Counted from the stretch's first letter, positions 16,778 through 25,680 are shown. The stretch: DNA of 64,000 nt from Dechloromonas sp. UBA6271 (GCA_002440665.1 DJUX01000006.1:1-64000), one strand, 5' to 3'. The notes: a model not told the origin generated them from the letters alone. Numbers and translations: made by a program.

Positions 16778-18306
16778 GCGCTTTCCTCCTCCAGCACCGG
16801 CGGGACGCCCTTGGGCAGGGTGAAGCGGATGCAGGCGCCGCCTTCATCGCGATTTTCGGCACTGATTTCGCCGCCGTGCGCCTCGACGATGGCGCGGCAG
16901 ATGGCCAGCCCGAGGCCGGTTCCCGGCTTGCCGGATGCGCTCTGGCCGCGCGCGAACATCTCGAACAACGCGCTCAGGTTGCCGGCGGGAAAGCCGGGGC
17001 CATGGTCGCAAACGCGGATTTCGACGTGGTCGGCGAGTTGGCTCGCCGCGATTTCCACGTCCGTGCCGGCCGGCGCGTACTTGGCTGCGTTTTCCAGCAG
17101 GTTGCAGAAGACACGTTCGATCAGCACCGCATCGAACTCCAGCAGCGGCAGGTCGGCCGGTAGCGTAACGCGCACCGGGTGGGCATCAAGCGCGTTGCCG
17201 AGCAGCTTGATACTGGCGCCAATGACCTCTTCGAGCGGCTGCCATTCGCGGCGCAAGGTGACGTTGCCGGCGTTCAGGCGCGCCATGTCGAGCAGGTTGC
17301 CGACCAGACCCGCCAGCCGGGCTGCCTGTTCGTGCATGGCCTGCGCGGTTTCCAGGGCGGGCGCCGGCAGGGCCGGCTTGATCAGGAACAGTGAGTCGGC
17401 CAGCCCGACCAGCGCCGTCAGCGGCGTGCGCAAGTCGTGCGAGAGGGCGGACAGGATCGAACTGCGCAGCCGTTCCGAGACCATGTCGAGTTGCGAGGCG
17501 TGTGCCACATCGACATAGTGCAGGCGTTCGATGGCGATGGCGACCAGCGATGCCAGCGCTTCGAGCAGTGCCAGATTCTCCGCTGGTAAATCGAGTGAAT
17601 CCGCCGGGAGGGCGACGGCCAGCACACCGCGAATACGCATCGAGGCGCGTAGCGGCAGGTAGAGCGACGCGTAGCCGCTGCCGGCGGTTCCGCTGTCACG
17701 AACCAGCTGCCCGCTTTGCCGGGCCACCAAGGCAAGGTGCGGCTCGACCCGGAACGAAAGCCCGGCCTGCGCGGCTGTCGGGTCGGGGTCCTCAGGCAAG
17801 AGAATCGCCGCGTCCGCGTTCAACTGGAAGCGGATGAACTGCCGGGCAATGTCGATCACCTGTTCGAGCGCCAGCGTTCCCGCCAGTTGTTGCGCCACTT
17901 CGTAGAGGGCCTGCGTGCGTTGCTCGCGAACCTGCGCTTCCCGTGCCTTCTGCTTGAGACCGGCGGCCAGCTGGCCGACGATCAGCGCGGTCGCCAGCAT
18001 CACGGCGAAGGTCACCAGGTACTGGATGTTGCTGACAGCCAGCGAAAAGCGCGGCGGCACGAAAAAGATGTCGAACAACAGGACGCTCAGCACCGCTGCC
18101 AGGACGGCGGCGCCGCGCCCGAGGCTGACGGCGATGAGCAGTACCGTGAGCAGGAAAAGCATCACGATATTGGCGAGATCGAGATGGCCGAGCAGCGGGG
18201 TGGCCAGCAGCGTCGTCGCGGAGCACGCGACTACTGTCAGCAGGATGCGCTGCCAGGGGGTGAAACGTTCCGCAGATTGGATGCCCGGTTTGCCTTCGCT
18301 TTGCAT
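16774..18306 (-). CDS. Shortened KdpD-like sensor histidine kinase
   Basis: A 510-residue membrane sensor. About residues 20-110 hold four membrane helices of the DUF4118/KdpD type, then a GAF-like domain (about 130-270), HisKA with SHDLRTPLTAL and an HATPase domain (NLLENAAKYAP, GPGFP, GTGLGLAICRAIVEAHGG). The roughly 400-residue N-terminal KdpD/UspA portion with its Walker motifs, present in E. coli KdpD, is missing. The start MQSEGKPG fits immediately before the first helices, so this appears to be a natural short form, not a truncation by mutation. Confidence 0.87.
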   Translation of the reverse strand: MQSEGKPGIQSAERFTPWQRILLTVVACSATTLLATPLLGHLDLANIVMLFLLTVLLIAVSLGRGAAVLAAVLSVLLFDIFFVPPRFSLAVSNIQYLVTFAVMLATALIVGQLAAGLKQKAREAQVREQRTQALYEVAQQLAGTLALEQVIDIARQFIRFQLNADAAILLPEDPDPTAAQAGLSFRVEPHLALVARQSGQLVRDSGTAGSGYASLYLPLRASMRIRGVLAVALPADSLDLPAENLALLEALASLVAIAIERLHYVDVAHASQLDMVSERLRSSILSALSHDLRTPLTALVGLADSLFLIKPALPAPALETAQAMHEQAARLAGLVGNLLDMARLNAGNVTLRREWQPLEEVIGASIKLLGNALDAHPVRVTLPADLPLLEFDAVLIERVFCNLLENAAKYAPAGTDVEIAASQLADHVEIRVCDHGPGFPAGNLSALFEMFARGQSASGKPGTGLGLAICRAIVEAHGGEISAENRDEGGACIRFTLPKGVPPVLEEESA

Positions 18307-18435
18307 GATTCACTTCCAGTGATTCAGTCCATTCAGACTAAGCTACCGGGTGTAAAAACGCTGACGATTCTGGCGAGGCCGACGTAAAAATGTCGTAAAG
18401 ATTTTGCCGGGGCAGGTATTGCCGATACCGGAAAT

Positions 18436-18467
18436 GAAAAAGCCCGCCGTTTCCGGCGAGCTTTTTC
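18436..18467. terminator. Terminator of the bioF-to-ppiC operon
   Basis: A hairpin with 14-nt arms (GAAAAAGCCCGCCG and a near complement) and TTTC loop, T-rich on the minus strand. It follows the ppiC stop and closes a long minus-strand gene run. Confidence 0.8.
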
Positions 18468-18486
18468 TTTGGCAGGTGTCGAAAGC

Positions 18487-19278
18487 TTAGTTGACCTTGG
18501 CGCTCTCGCGCAGCTTCTTGACCAGTGCTTCGACCTGCTGCTGGCTGGCGCGCTGCTGCAGTTGCGGCTTGACCTGCTCGAAGGGCGGCGGGGTCAGCGG
18601 GCGGGTGTCTTCAAGCATGATGACGTGATAGCCAAAATCGGTCTTGACCGGGGTCTTGGTGTATTCGCCCTTCTTCAGCTTGGTCAGCGCGTCGGAGAAC
18701 GGCTTGACGTAGGTGCTGGGGGCGCTCCAGCCGAGTTCGCCGCCATTGTCCTTGGAGCCGGGGTCCTTGGATTGCTTGGCGAGGTCGGCGAATTTGTCGC
18801 CCTTTTCGAGCTTGGCGATGATCGCCTTGGCTTCGTCTTCGGTCGACACGAGGATGTGCTTGGCCTTGTATTCGGTCGTGCCGAGGTTAGCCTTGATCGC
18901 TTCGTAATCCTTCTTCAGGCGGTCTTCGCTGACCGGGTTGGCGCGCACGTAGTCGGAGAGGTAGGCGCGGATCAGCACGGCCTGCTTGGCGAGTTCCATC
19001 TGGCCCTGGATTTCCGGCTTCTTGTCGAGGCCCTTCTTCTTGGCTTCCTGGGTCAGCACTTCGCGGCGAACCAGTTCTTCCTTGACGGCGTTCTGCAGTT
19101 CCGGCGAATCCGGCGTGCCTTGCGCCTTCTGTTCGGCGACGAAGGCGTTGTAGGTGTTTTGCGAAATGGCCTGGCCGTTGACCGTGGCGACTGCGCCGCC
19201 CTTGTCGGCTGCGAAGGTCGGGGCGGAAACGATGGTACCAGCCACGAGCAGTGCGGCCAGACGGGAGAGCTTGATCAT
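18487..19278 (-). CDS. Periplasmic parvulin-type peptidyl-prolyl isomerase
   Basis: A 263-residue secreted foldase. ATG 19278 has AAGGAA upstream and starts a signal peptide (MIKLSRLAALLVAGTIVSAPTFA shortened: hydrophobic, ends TFAAD). An N-terminal SurA-like helical region is followed by the parvulin domain with AKHILVSTEDEAKAI, FADLAKQSKDPGSKDNGGELGW and TDFGYHVIMLED. It acts on outer-membrane or secreted proteins. It lies 37 bp after bolA and is the last gene of the operon. Confidence 0.9.
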   Translation of the reverse strand: MIKLSRLAALLVAGTIVSAPTFAADKGGAVATVNGQAISQNTYNAFVAEQKAQGTPDSPELQNAVKEELVRREVLTQEAKKKGLDKKPEIQGQMELAKQAVLIRAYLSDYVRANPVSEDRLKKDYEAIKANLGTTEYKAKHILVSTEDEAKAIIAKLEKGDKFADLAKQSKDPGSKDNGGELGWSAPSTYVKPFSDALTKLKKGEYTKTPVKTDFGYHVIMLEDTRPLTPPPFEQVKPQLQQRASQQQVEALVKKLRESAKVN

Positions 19279-19315
19279 TGGATATTCCTTGGGAGGATGG
19301 ATGGAAACGGGAAGA

Positions 19316-19582
19316 TTATACTTCGTCGGGTGAAAATGCACGGATGCTGAGCGCATGGATGCGTCCGCGCATCAGATCGCCGACCGCGTCGTGGATCATG
19401 CGGTGGCGCTTGACCGTATTGTGCCCGGCGAAGGCGGTGGCGACTATGGTGATTTTGTAATGGCCGCCTTCCTTGGCACCGGCATGGCCGGCGTGCAGGT
19501 GCGATTCGTCCTCGATGGCGAGCGATTGCGGTTCCAGCACCGCCAAGCGCTCGCGCAGCAGGGCCGCGGTTTCGGCGCTCAC
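19316..19582 (-). CDS. bolA: BolA-family protein
   Basis: An 88-residue BolA protein. Conserved parts are LEPQSLAIEDESHLHAGH and HRMIHDAVGDLM near the C-terminus, with the H residues used for glutaredoxin/iron-sulfur binding in this family. No ATG fits; the GTG at 19582 overlaps the yciI stop as GTGA, with AAGG 11 nt upstream. A longer open frame into yciI was rejected. BolA proteins act in iron-sulfur trafficking or stress morphology; the exact subtype cannot be told. Confidence 0.88.
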   Translation of the reverse strand: MSAETAALLRERLAVLEPQSLAIEDESHLHAGHAGAKEGGHYKITIVATAFAGHNTVKRHRMIHDAVGDLMRGRIHALSIRAFSPDEV

Positions 19583-19881
19583 GCCGGCAGCGCCTTCTTG
19601 AATGGCTTCACGGTGACTTTTGCATAGACACCGGCCGCGACGTAGGGGTCGACGCCGGCCCAGGCTTGCGCGGCGGCCAGCGATGCGAATTCGGCAATGA
19701 TGATGCTGCCCGAGAAGCCGGCCGGACCGGGGTCGGGCGAATCGATGGCCGGGCACGGGCCGGCCAGGATCAGGCGGCCTTCGGCCTGCAGAACCTGCAG
19801 GCGCTCGACGTGGGCCGGGCGGGCGGCCATGCGCTGGTCGAGCGTGCCGGGGGTGTCTTCACCGATGATGACGTAAAGCAT
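19579..19881 (-). CDS. yciI: YciI-family protein
   Basis: A 100-residue ferredoxin-fold protein beginning MLYVIIGEDTPGTLDQR and containing the family HVERLQVLQAEGRLILAGP and DPYVAAGVY. YciI proteins have a conserved His-Asp pair and are suspected enzymes of unknown substrate. The ATG at 19881 shares a base with the yciB stop (TAATG), so the two are coupled; yciB-yciI-bolA is a frequent gene order in betaproteobacteria. Confidence 0.9.
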   Translation of the reverse strand: MLYVIIGEDTPGTLDQRMAARPAHVERLQVLQAEGRLILAGPCPAIDSPDPGPAGFSGSIIIAEFASLAAAQAWAGVDPYVAAGVYAKVTVKPFKKALPA

Positions 19882-20489
19882 TATTGTTTGTCCTCGACAT
19901 ATTTTGACAGCATGAGGCCCTGCCCGAGCACGAACAGGAGCAGCAGGCCCATGCCGCCGAAGAGTTTGAAATTGACCCAGGTATCGGTCGGGAAGTTGAA
20001 GGCGACGATCAGGTTCAGTGTGCCCATGAACAGGAAAAAGACGATCCAGGAGATGGTCACCTTGTTCCAGACCGGGTCGGGTAGCGTCAGCTGCTCGCCG
20101 AGCATGGCGCGGACCGGATTCTTCTTCAGCACCAGCGTGGCGAAGGCCATGCTGACGGCGAACACCCAGTAAAGGATGGTCGGCTTCCACTTGATGAAGG
20201 TCTCGTCCTGGAAGATCAGCGTCATGCCGCCGAAGACGACGACTAGCACGAGGCTGACCCAGAGCATCTTGTCCACCTTGCCGTGGCGGAAATGCACCCA
20301 GGCGATCTGCGCGACAGTGGCGACGATGACGACGATCGTGGCGAGCAGAATCGGGGCCTGTTTGACGTCGACCGCAGCACTGCCGAGCAGTGTGCCGACC
20401 AGATCGGCAGCAGCTTCCGGATTGTTTCCGGAAAACTTGAAGGTGACGAAAAACAGGATGACGGGGAAGAGGTCGAAGAGCAGTTTCAT
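19881..20489 (-). CDS. yciB: Inner-membrane septation protein YciB/IspZ
   Basis: A 202-residue inner-membrane protein with five to six helices. MKLLFDLFPVILFFVTFK at the N-terminus is diagnostic of YciB. It contributes to envelope integrity and cell division; the mechanism is not settled. It begins 9 bp after bioD and overlaps yciI by one base. Confidence 0.92.
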   Translation of the reverse strand: MKLLFDLFPVILFFVTFKFSGNNPEAAADLVGTLLGSAAVDVKQAPILLATIVVIVATVAQIAWVHFRHGKVDKMLWVSLVLVVVFGGMTLIFQDETFIKWKPTILYWVFAVSMAFATLVLKKNPVRAMLGEQLTLPDPVWNKVTISWIVFFLFMGTLNLIVAFNFPTDTWVNFKLFGGMGLLLLFVLGQGLMLSKYVEDKQ

Positions 20490-20498
20490 GGCGGCGAA

Positions 20499-21173
20499 TT
20501 ATATACCCCGGAATTCGGGTAGTTTGAGATGGGATGCCGCGGCCGCCGGATCGCTGCCCGGCAGGTGCGGCACGATGCCGAGCAGCGGCGCGCCGAGGCG
20601 TTGATTTAGAGTGGCGATGTTTTCCGCAAGGCGCGGCATGGCCGGGTCGATCTGGTTGGCAACCCAGCCGACGAACGGCAGGCCGCGCGCGGCGATGGCC
20701 TCGGCGGTGAGCAGCGCGTGATTGATGCAGCCGAGGCGCAGGCCGACGACGAGAATCACCGGCAGGCCGAGCGCCACGGCGAGATCGGCGCTATCGCGGT
20801 CGACGCCCAAAGGCACGCGAAATCCGCCGACGCCTTCGACAATGAGCAGATCGGCCTGTTGCCGGGCATGGTCGCAGGCGGTGGCGATCGGCGCGAAGTC
20901 GATGGTCACGCCTTCCTCGGCGGCGGCGATGTGCGGGGCGATGGCCGCCTGAAAGCAGTAGGGATTGATGATCGCGTCCGGCAGCGCCACGTTGCTGGCG
21001 GCGCGGATGCTTTCGACGTCCTCGTTTCTGCCTTCCGGGTCGGTGCCGGCGGCGACCGGCTTGATCCCGGCGGCACGCAAGCCACGCTGTGCGGCATAGT
21101 GGAGCAGGGCGCAGGTGATGAAGGTCTTGCCGATTTCGGTATCGGTACCGGTCAGGAAATAGGCTTGGTTCAT
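20499..21173 (-). CDS. bioD: Dethiobiotin synthetase
   Basis: Closes the ureido ring of dethiobiotin from DAPA, CO2 and ATP. 224 residues. GTDTEIGKTFITCALL is the P-loop, IKPVAAG carries the DAPA/CO2 Lys, and VEGVGGFRVPLG is the typical phosphate-contact loop. It overlaps bioC by 4 bp and is followed 9 bp later by yciB. Confidence 0.94.
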   Translation of the reverse strand: MNQAYFLTGTDTEIGKTFITCALLHYAAQRGLRAAGIKPVAAGTDPEGRNEDVESIRAASNVALPDAIINPYCFQAAIAPHIAAAEEGVTIDFAPIATACDHARQQADLLIVEGVGGFRVPLGVDRDSADLAVALGLPVILVVGLRLGCINHALLTAEAIAARGLPFVGWVANQIDPAMPRLAENIATLNQRLGAPLLGIVPHLPGSDPAAAASHLKLPEFRGI

Positions 21174-21934
21174 TTGCGGGCGGTCAGGTAGGTGACGTCA
21201 TAAGTCAGGGGCAGGCCGCTTGGCGTGCGCAGGGCTTCGACGGCCGTCTCGGCGCGGCTGAAGGTGGCACGGCTCATCAGGCTGGTGCGGCGGCCGCTGC
21301 CCAGCTGGTTGGCGCCGATCGCCTTGACCGCCTTGAGCAGGGTCTTGAAATCGGCGTAGTGCGCGGTTTCGGTGCTTTTTTGCACGTCGACCGCAACCAG
21401 GCAGGCATCGGTCGCCATTTGGCGGATTTCTGCCGGCGTATGGAAGGCCAGGGTGTGGTGATAGTCGTCGACGTCGGCGAAGGCGGTGCGCAGTTCGTGA
21501 AAAGTGGCGGGGCCGAGGCTGGCGAGCGCCAGTTGGCCGCCGGGCTTGAGCACGCGCCGGGCTTCGGCCAGCGTTTTGGCCAGGTCGCACCACTGCACGG
21601 CGAGGCTGGACCAGTAAAGGTCGATGCTGGCGGCGGCCAGCGGCAGGTGTTCGAGGTCGCCGGCGAGGCGGCAGCAGGGGGCGGCGATGCGCTGCAGCAT
21701 GCCGGCCGAAAGGTCGAGGGCGACAGCGTGGGCGGCGGGGAAACGGGCTTGCAGCAGGGCCAGGGCATAGCCGGTGCCGCAACCGGCGTCGAGCAGGCGG
21801 CTGACCGGCGGCATCGCCGGCAGGCAGTCGGCCAGATGGTGGCAGATGTGGCGCTGGACGGTGGCGGCGCTGTCGTAGGTCGGCGCGGCGCGCTCGAACG
21901 ACTGGCGGACGCGCGCCTTGGACGGTCTAGTCAT
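21170..21934 (-). CDS. bioC: Malonyl-ACP O-methyltransferase
   Basis: Methylates malonyl-ACP so that fatty acid synthesis can build pimelate for biotin. 254 residues from ATG 21934. LLDAGCGTGYAL is the SAM motif, LAGDLEHLPL and LYWSSLAVQWC follow as in BioC. An upstream in-frame extension overlaps bioH out of frame and was rejected; the chosen start overlaps the bioH stop by 8 bp. Confidence 0.92.
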   Translation of the reverse strand: MTRPSKARVRQSFERAAPTYDSAATVQRHICHHLADCLPAMPPVSRLLDAGCGTGYALALLQARFPAAHAVALDLSAGMLQRIAAPCCRLAGDLEHLPLAAASIDLYWSSLAVQWCDLAKTLAEARRVLKPGGQLALASLGPATFHELRTAFADVDDYHHTLAFHTPAEIRQMATDACLVAVDVQKSTETAHYADFKTLLKAVKAIGANQLGSGRRTSLMSRATFSRAETAVEALRTPSGLPLTYDVTYLTARK

Positions 21935-22640
21935 GCAGGAAGCGGCGCGCCGCGGCGAGGAAGTCATCCGGGCGGGAAACGAAGGGGGCGTGGGCGCAGT
22001 CGGCAAACGGTGCGAGGCGGGTGCCGGGGATCGCGGCGGCCAGCGCTTCGGCGGCGCCGAGCGGCATCAGCGGGTCGTTGGCGCCGTGGATGAGCAGGGT
22101 CGGCGCCTCGATCCGGGCGAGTTCCGGGCGCAGGTCGACGTCGCGCAGCCAGTCGAGACCGGCGGCGAGCGTTGCAGCAGGCGGGAGCGGGTCGGCCAGG
22201 TCGAGCAACTGCCGCGTCACTTCCTTGCTGCGCGCGTCGCCACGGTTGAAGCCGCCGACGAAGCGCGGCAGCATGGCTTCGACATCGGCGGCAATGCCGG
22301 CGGTGAATTCGGCCAGCATTTCCGGCGGCATGGCGTGCGGCCAGCCGTCGCGCTGGACGAAGGAGGCGGTGCCGGCGACGAGCAGCAGCTTGCCGACCTT
22401 GTCCGGTGCGCGGGCGGCGACGGCGAGCGCCAGCTGGGCGCCGAGCGACCAGCCGGCGAGCGTCGTGCCGGGTTGCAGGCGGCCGGCGATGTCGGCGACG
22501 GCGGCGTCGAAGTCGGTGATCAGTGGCGCCTTACCGTAGCCGGGCAGGTCGAAAATCGTGCCTTGCAGCGCGTCGACCGCAGCATTCAGGGGGCCGCGGC
22601 CGAGACACCAGCCGGGCAGGAAAACGAGGGGAGCGGTCAT
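21927..22640 (-). CDS. bioH: Pimeloyl-ACP methyl ester carboxylesterase
   Basis: Removes the methyl ester from pimeloyl-ACP methyl ester, ending BioC-dependent chain building. 237-residue alpha/beta hydrolase with nucleophile motif GWSLGAQ, the catalytic Asp region near HGANDPLMP, and a His near CAHAPF. ATG 22640 overlaps the bioF stop by 4 bp. Homology starts there, not in the longer open frame upstream. Confidence 0.92.
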   Translation of the reverse strand: MTAPLVFLPGWCLGRGPLNAAVDALQGTIFDLPGYGKAPLITDFDAAVADIAGRLQPGTTLAGWSLGAQLALAVAARAPDKVGKLLLVAGTASFVQRDGWPHAMPPEMLAEFTAGIAADVEAMLPRFVGGFNRGDARSKEVTRQLLDLADPLPPAATLAAGLDWLRDVDLRPELARIEAPTLLIHGANDPLMPLGAAEALAAAIPGTRLAPFADCAHAPFVSRPDDFLAAARRFLHD

Positions 22641-23800
22641 GCGAGTTCCTTGAGGGTGCCAATCAACTGGGCTATGTCGGCTGCGGTGTGGGCGGCGGAA
22701 ACGGAAATGCGCAGCCGCGCCGTGCCTTTCGGGACGGTCGGCGGGCGGATGGCGGGCGCCCACAGGCCGCGTTCCCACAGCGCTGCGGAAAGGGCGACGG
22801 CAGCTTCGTTGTCGCCGACGATCAGTGGCTGGATGGCGGTCAGCGAGGGCAGCAAAGCCCATTGCAGGCCGGCCAGCCCGTCGCGCAACTGGGCGATGCG
22901 GGCCATCAGGCTGGCGCGCAGGGCGCCGCCATGCCTGATGATTTCCAGGCTTTTCGACAGCGCGCAGGCGACGGCGGGCGGCGCGGCCGTAGTGAAGATG
23001 TAGCTGCGGCCCTTTTGCAGCAGGTATTCGATGGCGATTTCCGAACCGGCGACGAAAGCGCCGCTGACCCCGGCCGCCTTGCCCAGCGTGCCCATCAGCA
23101 GGATGCGCGGCGATGCCGGCAGGTTGAAATGGGCGAGGCTGCCGCGGCCGTGCGGACCAAGGACGCCGAAGCCGTGCGCATCGTCGATCACCAGCCAGGC
23201 GTCGTAACGCTCGGCCAGCGCGAACAACAGCGGCAGCGGGGCGAGATCACCGTCCATGCTGAACACGGCATCGCTGACGATCAGTTTGTTGGCGGCCGGG
23301 CTGGCGACGAGCATTTTCTCCAGCGCTGCCATGTCGTTGTGCGGGTAGCGCTGAACGTCGGCACCGTTGGCCTTGGCCAACTGCATGGCGTCGATCAGCG
23401 AGGCGTGGTTCAGCTTGTCGGCGAATACGGCATCGCCGCGCCCGGCCAGAGTTGGCGTTACCGCGAGGTTGGCGAGGTAGCCGGTGGAGAAAGTCAGGGC
23501 GCGGGGAAAGCCGGTGAAGGTGGCGATTTCCTGTTCCAGCTGCTCATGCGGCGCGAGATGGCCGCTGACCAGATGCGAGGCGCCGCTGCCGGCGCCCCAT
23601 TGCAGCGCCCCATCGGCCATCGCCTGCGCGATTTCCCGGTTGCCGGCCAGGCCGAGGTAATCGTTGCTGGCGAAATTGAGCACATTTTTGCCGTCGACCG
23701 CAGCAAGCCGGCCGCAGGGGGATTCCAGCACATGGCGGCGGCGGGTCAGGCTGGCGGCCTTGATCTCGGCGAGTTCGGCGGTCAGGCGGTTTTCAGTCAT
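22637..23800 (-). CDS. bioF: 8-amino-7-oxononanoate synthase
   Basis: PLP enzyme condensing pimeloyl-ACP with alanine. 387 residues. NFASNDYLGLAG, the GSGASHLVSGH loop, DDAHGFGVLG and the PLP-lysine region LMGTLGKAAGVSG are all present. It leads the bioF-bioH-bioC-bioD run; bioA sits about 4 kb away and bioB is not in the window. Confidence 0.95.
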   Translation of the reverse strand: MTENRLTAELAEIKAASLTRRRHVLESPCGRLAAVDGKNVLNFASNDYLGLAGNREIAQAMADGALQWGAGSGASHLVSGHLAPHEQLEQEIATFTGFPRALTFSTGYLANLAVTPTLAGRGDAVFADKLNHASLIDAMQLAKANGADVQRYPHNDMAALEKMLVASPAANKLIVSDAVFSMDGDLAPLPLLFALAERYDAWLVIDDAHGFGVLGPHGRGSLAHFNLPASPRILLMGTLGKAAGVSGAFVAGSEIAIEYLLQKGRSYIFTTAAPPAVACALSKSLEIIRHGGALRASLMARIAQLRDGLAGLQWALLPSLTAIQPLIVGDNEAAVALSAALWERGLWAPAIRPPTVPKGTARLRISVSAAHTAADIAQLIGTLKELA

Positions 23801-23813
23801 TCGTGGTAATCGC

Positions 23814-24923
23814 CTAGGGCTTTACACGGAAATAGCGTGCGGCGCCTTTTCCTTGCATTTCAAAAAGAGATGTAGCCTTTAATGCCTCGGTCAAGGTTGA
23901 GCCTCCGGACTCTTTTATGGTTCGGCCAAGCGCCTTGAATTTTTGCCCAATGGTGCTGATTGGCGCCCATCCGTTTGTTGCGGCAGCTTGCGTTACAGCT
24001 TTCACAAGTGCTGCACGATAAGCCTGTGACGAAATGCTCTTGTCGGGTTGTGCTTTGCCTACAGACGGATTCGACGTGTCTTTGGGGCGGCAAAAATAGC
24101 TCTGACCGTTCTTGTACGGTCGTTGAATCAATTCAAAGGTTTCTGCTTTTCGGATCAGGTCTATGAATTTGGCGCACCCATAGGTTCGTGGATCGAAGTC
24201 GGAATGATTGGCGTGGATATAAGATGATAGCTGTTCAAGCATTGCCCATCCGTGTTCATCTGCTACGTTGCTGAAAGCGCGTTGCAAGAGGTGAGATGCA
24301 GAGGGGGGAGTGGCCTTGGCAACCGACTGACTCGGGGATGGTGTGGGTGATTTTTTTTGATCTGATTCGGCCTCTTGGGGCGCGCAATTGCCTGTCTGCC
24401 CATTTTGTGATGCCTGATCAATTCCCTCAGGTGTACATGCTACTTCCTCTTTTTTAACTTCTATGCTTTCTTCAGGCAGGGCTGTGTCCAGAAGATTTTC
24501 AACGTAGATATAGCGGTCGCAGGCATTGACGAATGCCTTCGGGGCTTTCTTTTCACCAAAACCATAAACGACGAGCCCATCTTCTCGAATTCGGGTGGCG
24601 AGTCGAGTGAAGTCGCTGTCACTGCTGACCAAGCAGAATCCTTCAAAACGCCTAGAGTGTAGAAGATCCATCGCATCAATTATCAACGCGCTGTCACTGG
24701 CATTTTTTCCATTTGTATTTCGGTATTGCTGGATGGGATGTATCGCGTGGTCGGCCAGTTTGACCTTCCAGCCAGCGAGGTTCTGGCTTGTAAAGTCCCC
24801 GTAGATTCGTCTGACGGTCACCCTTGCGTGGCGAGTAATCTCCTCCAGAATTGAGGAAATGCTGTCCAGTCGAACATTGTCTGCATCGATCAGGACGGCA
24901 AACGAAGGAAGGTCGTGCTTCAT
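23814..24923 (-). CDS. NYN-domain nuclease with two OST-HTH/LOTUS domains
   Basis: A 369-residue likely RNA-processing protein. Residues about 8-150 form a NYN/LabA-like (DUF88) PIN-fold nuclease: VLIDADNVRLDS, NASDSALIIDAMDLL and CLVSSDSDFTRLA supply the acidic metal residues. A charged, Ser/Pro-rich linker follows, then two OST-HTH/LOTUS modules (about 205-285 and 300-369). Base composition is visibly lower in GC than its bio neighbours, suggesting later acquisition. It ends 13 bp before bioF on the same strand. The RNA target is unknown. Confidence 0.85.
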   Translation of the reverse strand: MKHDLPSFAVLIDADNVRLDSISSILEEITRHARVTVRRIYGDFTSQNLAGWKVKLADHAIHPIQQYRNTNGKNASDSALIIDAMDLLHSRRFEGFCLVSSDSDFTRLATRIREDGLVVYGFGEKKAPKAFVNACDRYIYVENLLDTALPEESIEVKKEEVACTPEGIDQASQNGQTGNCAPQEAESDQKKSPTPSPSQSVAKATPPSASHLLQRAFSNVADEHGWAMLEQLSSYIHANHSDFDPRTYGCAKFIDLIRKAETFELIQRPYKNGQSYFCRPKDTSNPSVGKAQPDKSISSQAYRAALVKAVTQAAATNGWAPISTIGQKFKALGRTIKESGGSTLTEALKATSLFEMQGKGAARYFRVKP

Positions 24924-24993
24924 CTATGGCGCCTCGCAAGATTGATTTTGTTGCGGTATGTTGGGGGCTATTGAGTGATTAAAGGCGAGCGCT

Positions 24994-25398
24994 TCAAACC
25001 AACGTGAAGTGTTTGCGGCCCGGCAGGCGGTAGGTTTCAAAGTCGGCTCGATCCAGTGTCCAGACTTTGGCGCAGCCGGTTTTGAGGGCGGCGACCACGA
25101 GCGAGGCGTCGGCCAGGTCCATCGGGCGGTCCGCGTAGCGCTCGATCCAGTCGATGGCGGTGACTAATTCCTCGCGCCCGAGCGACATGAGTTCGAGTCC
25201 ACCGCGTTCGATCCAGTGATAGAGCGGCAATGTGGCGCCGATGGAATCCGCCATGTGGGCAAATTCGGTCAGTACGGCCCAGGTGGTGAGTAGGCGACCG
25301 CGGTAGTTCTTGAGAAATTCCGAGCAGCCAGGATGAAACTTGTCCCGTTTGTTGGCGATGGCGACGAGTGGGCCGGTGTCGACGAGCACGATCTCCAT
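24994..25398 (-). CDS. PIN-domain toxin (VapC-like)
   Basis: A 134-residue PIN nuclease: VDTGPLVAIANKRD at the N-terminus and DLADASLVVAA and WTLDRADFETY towards the end supply the four-acid metal site. Its ATG shares a base with the antitoxin stop (TAATG). Such toxins cleave tRNA or rRNA when the antitoxin is lost; the target here is unknown. Confidence 0.87.
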   Translation of the reverse strand: MEIVLVDTGPLVAIANKRDKFHPGCSEFLKNYRGRLLTTWAVLTEFAHMADSIGATLPLYHWIERGGLELMSLGREELVTAIDWIERYADRPMDLADASLVVAALKTGCAKVWTLDRADFETYRLPGRKHFTLV

Positions 25399-25661
25399 TA
25401 TTCGGGCTGGCGTCCATGTTTGCGGGCGATGGCGGCGCGTATCGTGTTGCGGCTGTTTTCGGCAGCGTTTTCATCAAGCGAAAGGGTGCCGACGAAGCCG
25501 GTTTCACAGGCCAGCTCATAGGGCGTTTTGACTGGCGACTCGGCGGTGAAACGGTTTTCGAGGAGTTCGATGATCACTTCTGATTTGCTGCGGCGGGTTT
25601 CCACGCAATAGCGGGCCAGCGCTTGTTCGAGACGCTGGGGAATGCGAACGGTGGTGGTCAT
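25398..25661 (-). CDS. Ribbon-helix-helix antitoxin
   Basis: An 87-residue antitoxin. MTTTVRIPQRLEQALARYC is a ribbon-helix-helix DNA-binding domain; the C-terminal half would wrap the PIN toxin encoded directly downstream. The start at 25661 follows the palindromic operator by 19 bp. The longer open frame upstream to 25763 crosses that operator and was rejected. Confidence 0.85.
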   Translation of the reverse strand: MTTTVRIPQRLEQALARYCVETRRSKSEVIIELLENRFTAESPVKTPYELACETGFVGTLSLDENAAENSRNTIRAAIARKHGRQPE

Positions 25662-25680
25662 GGCTTGGCTCCGAGGCGAT

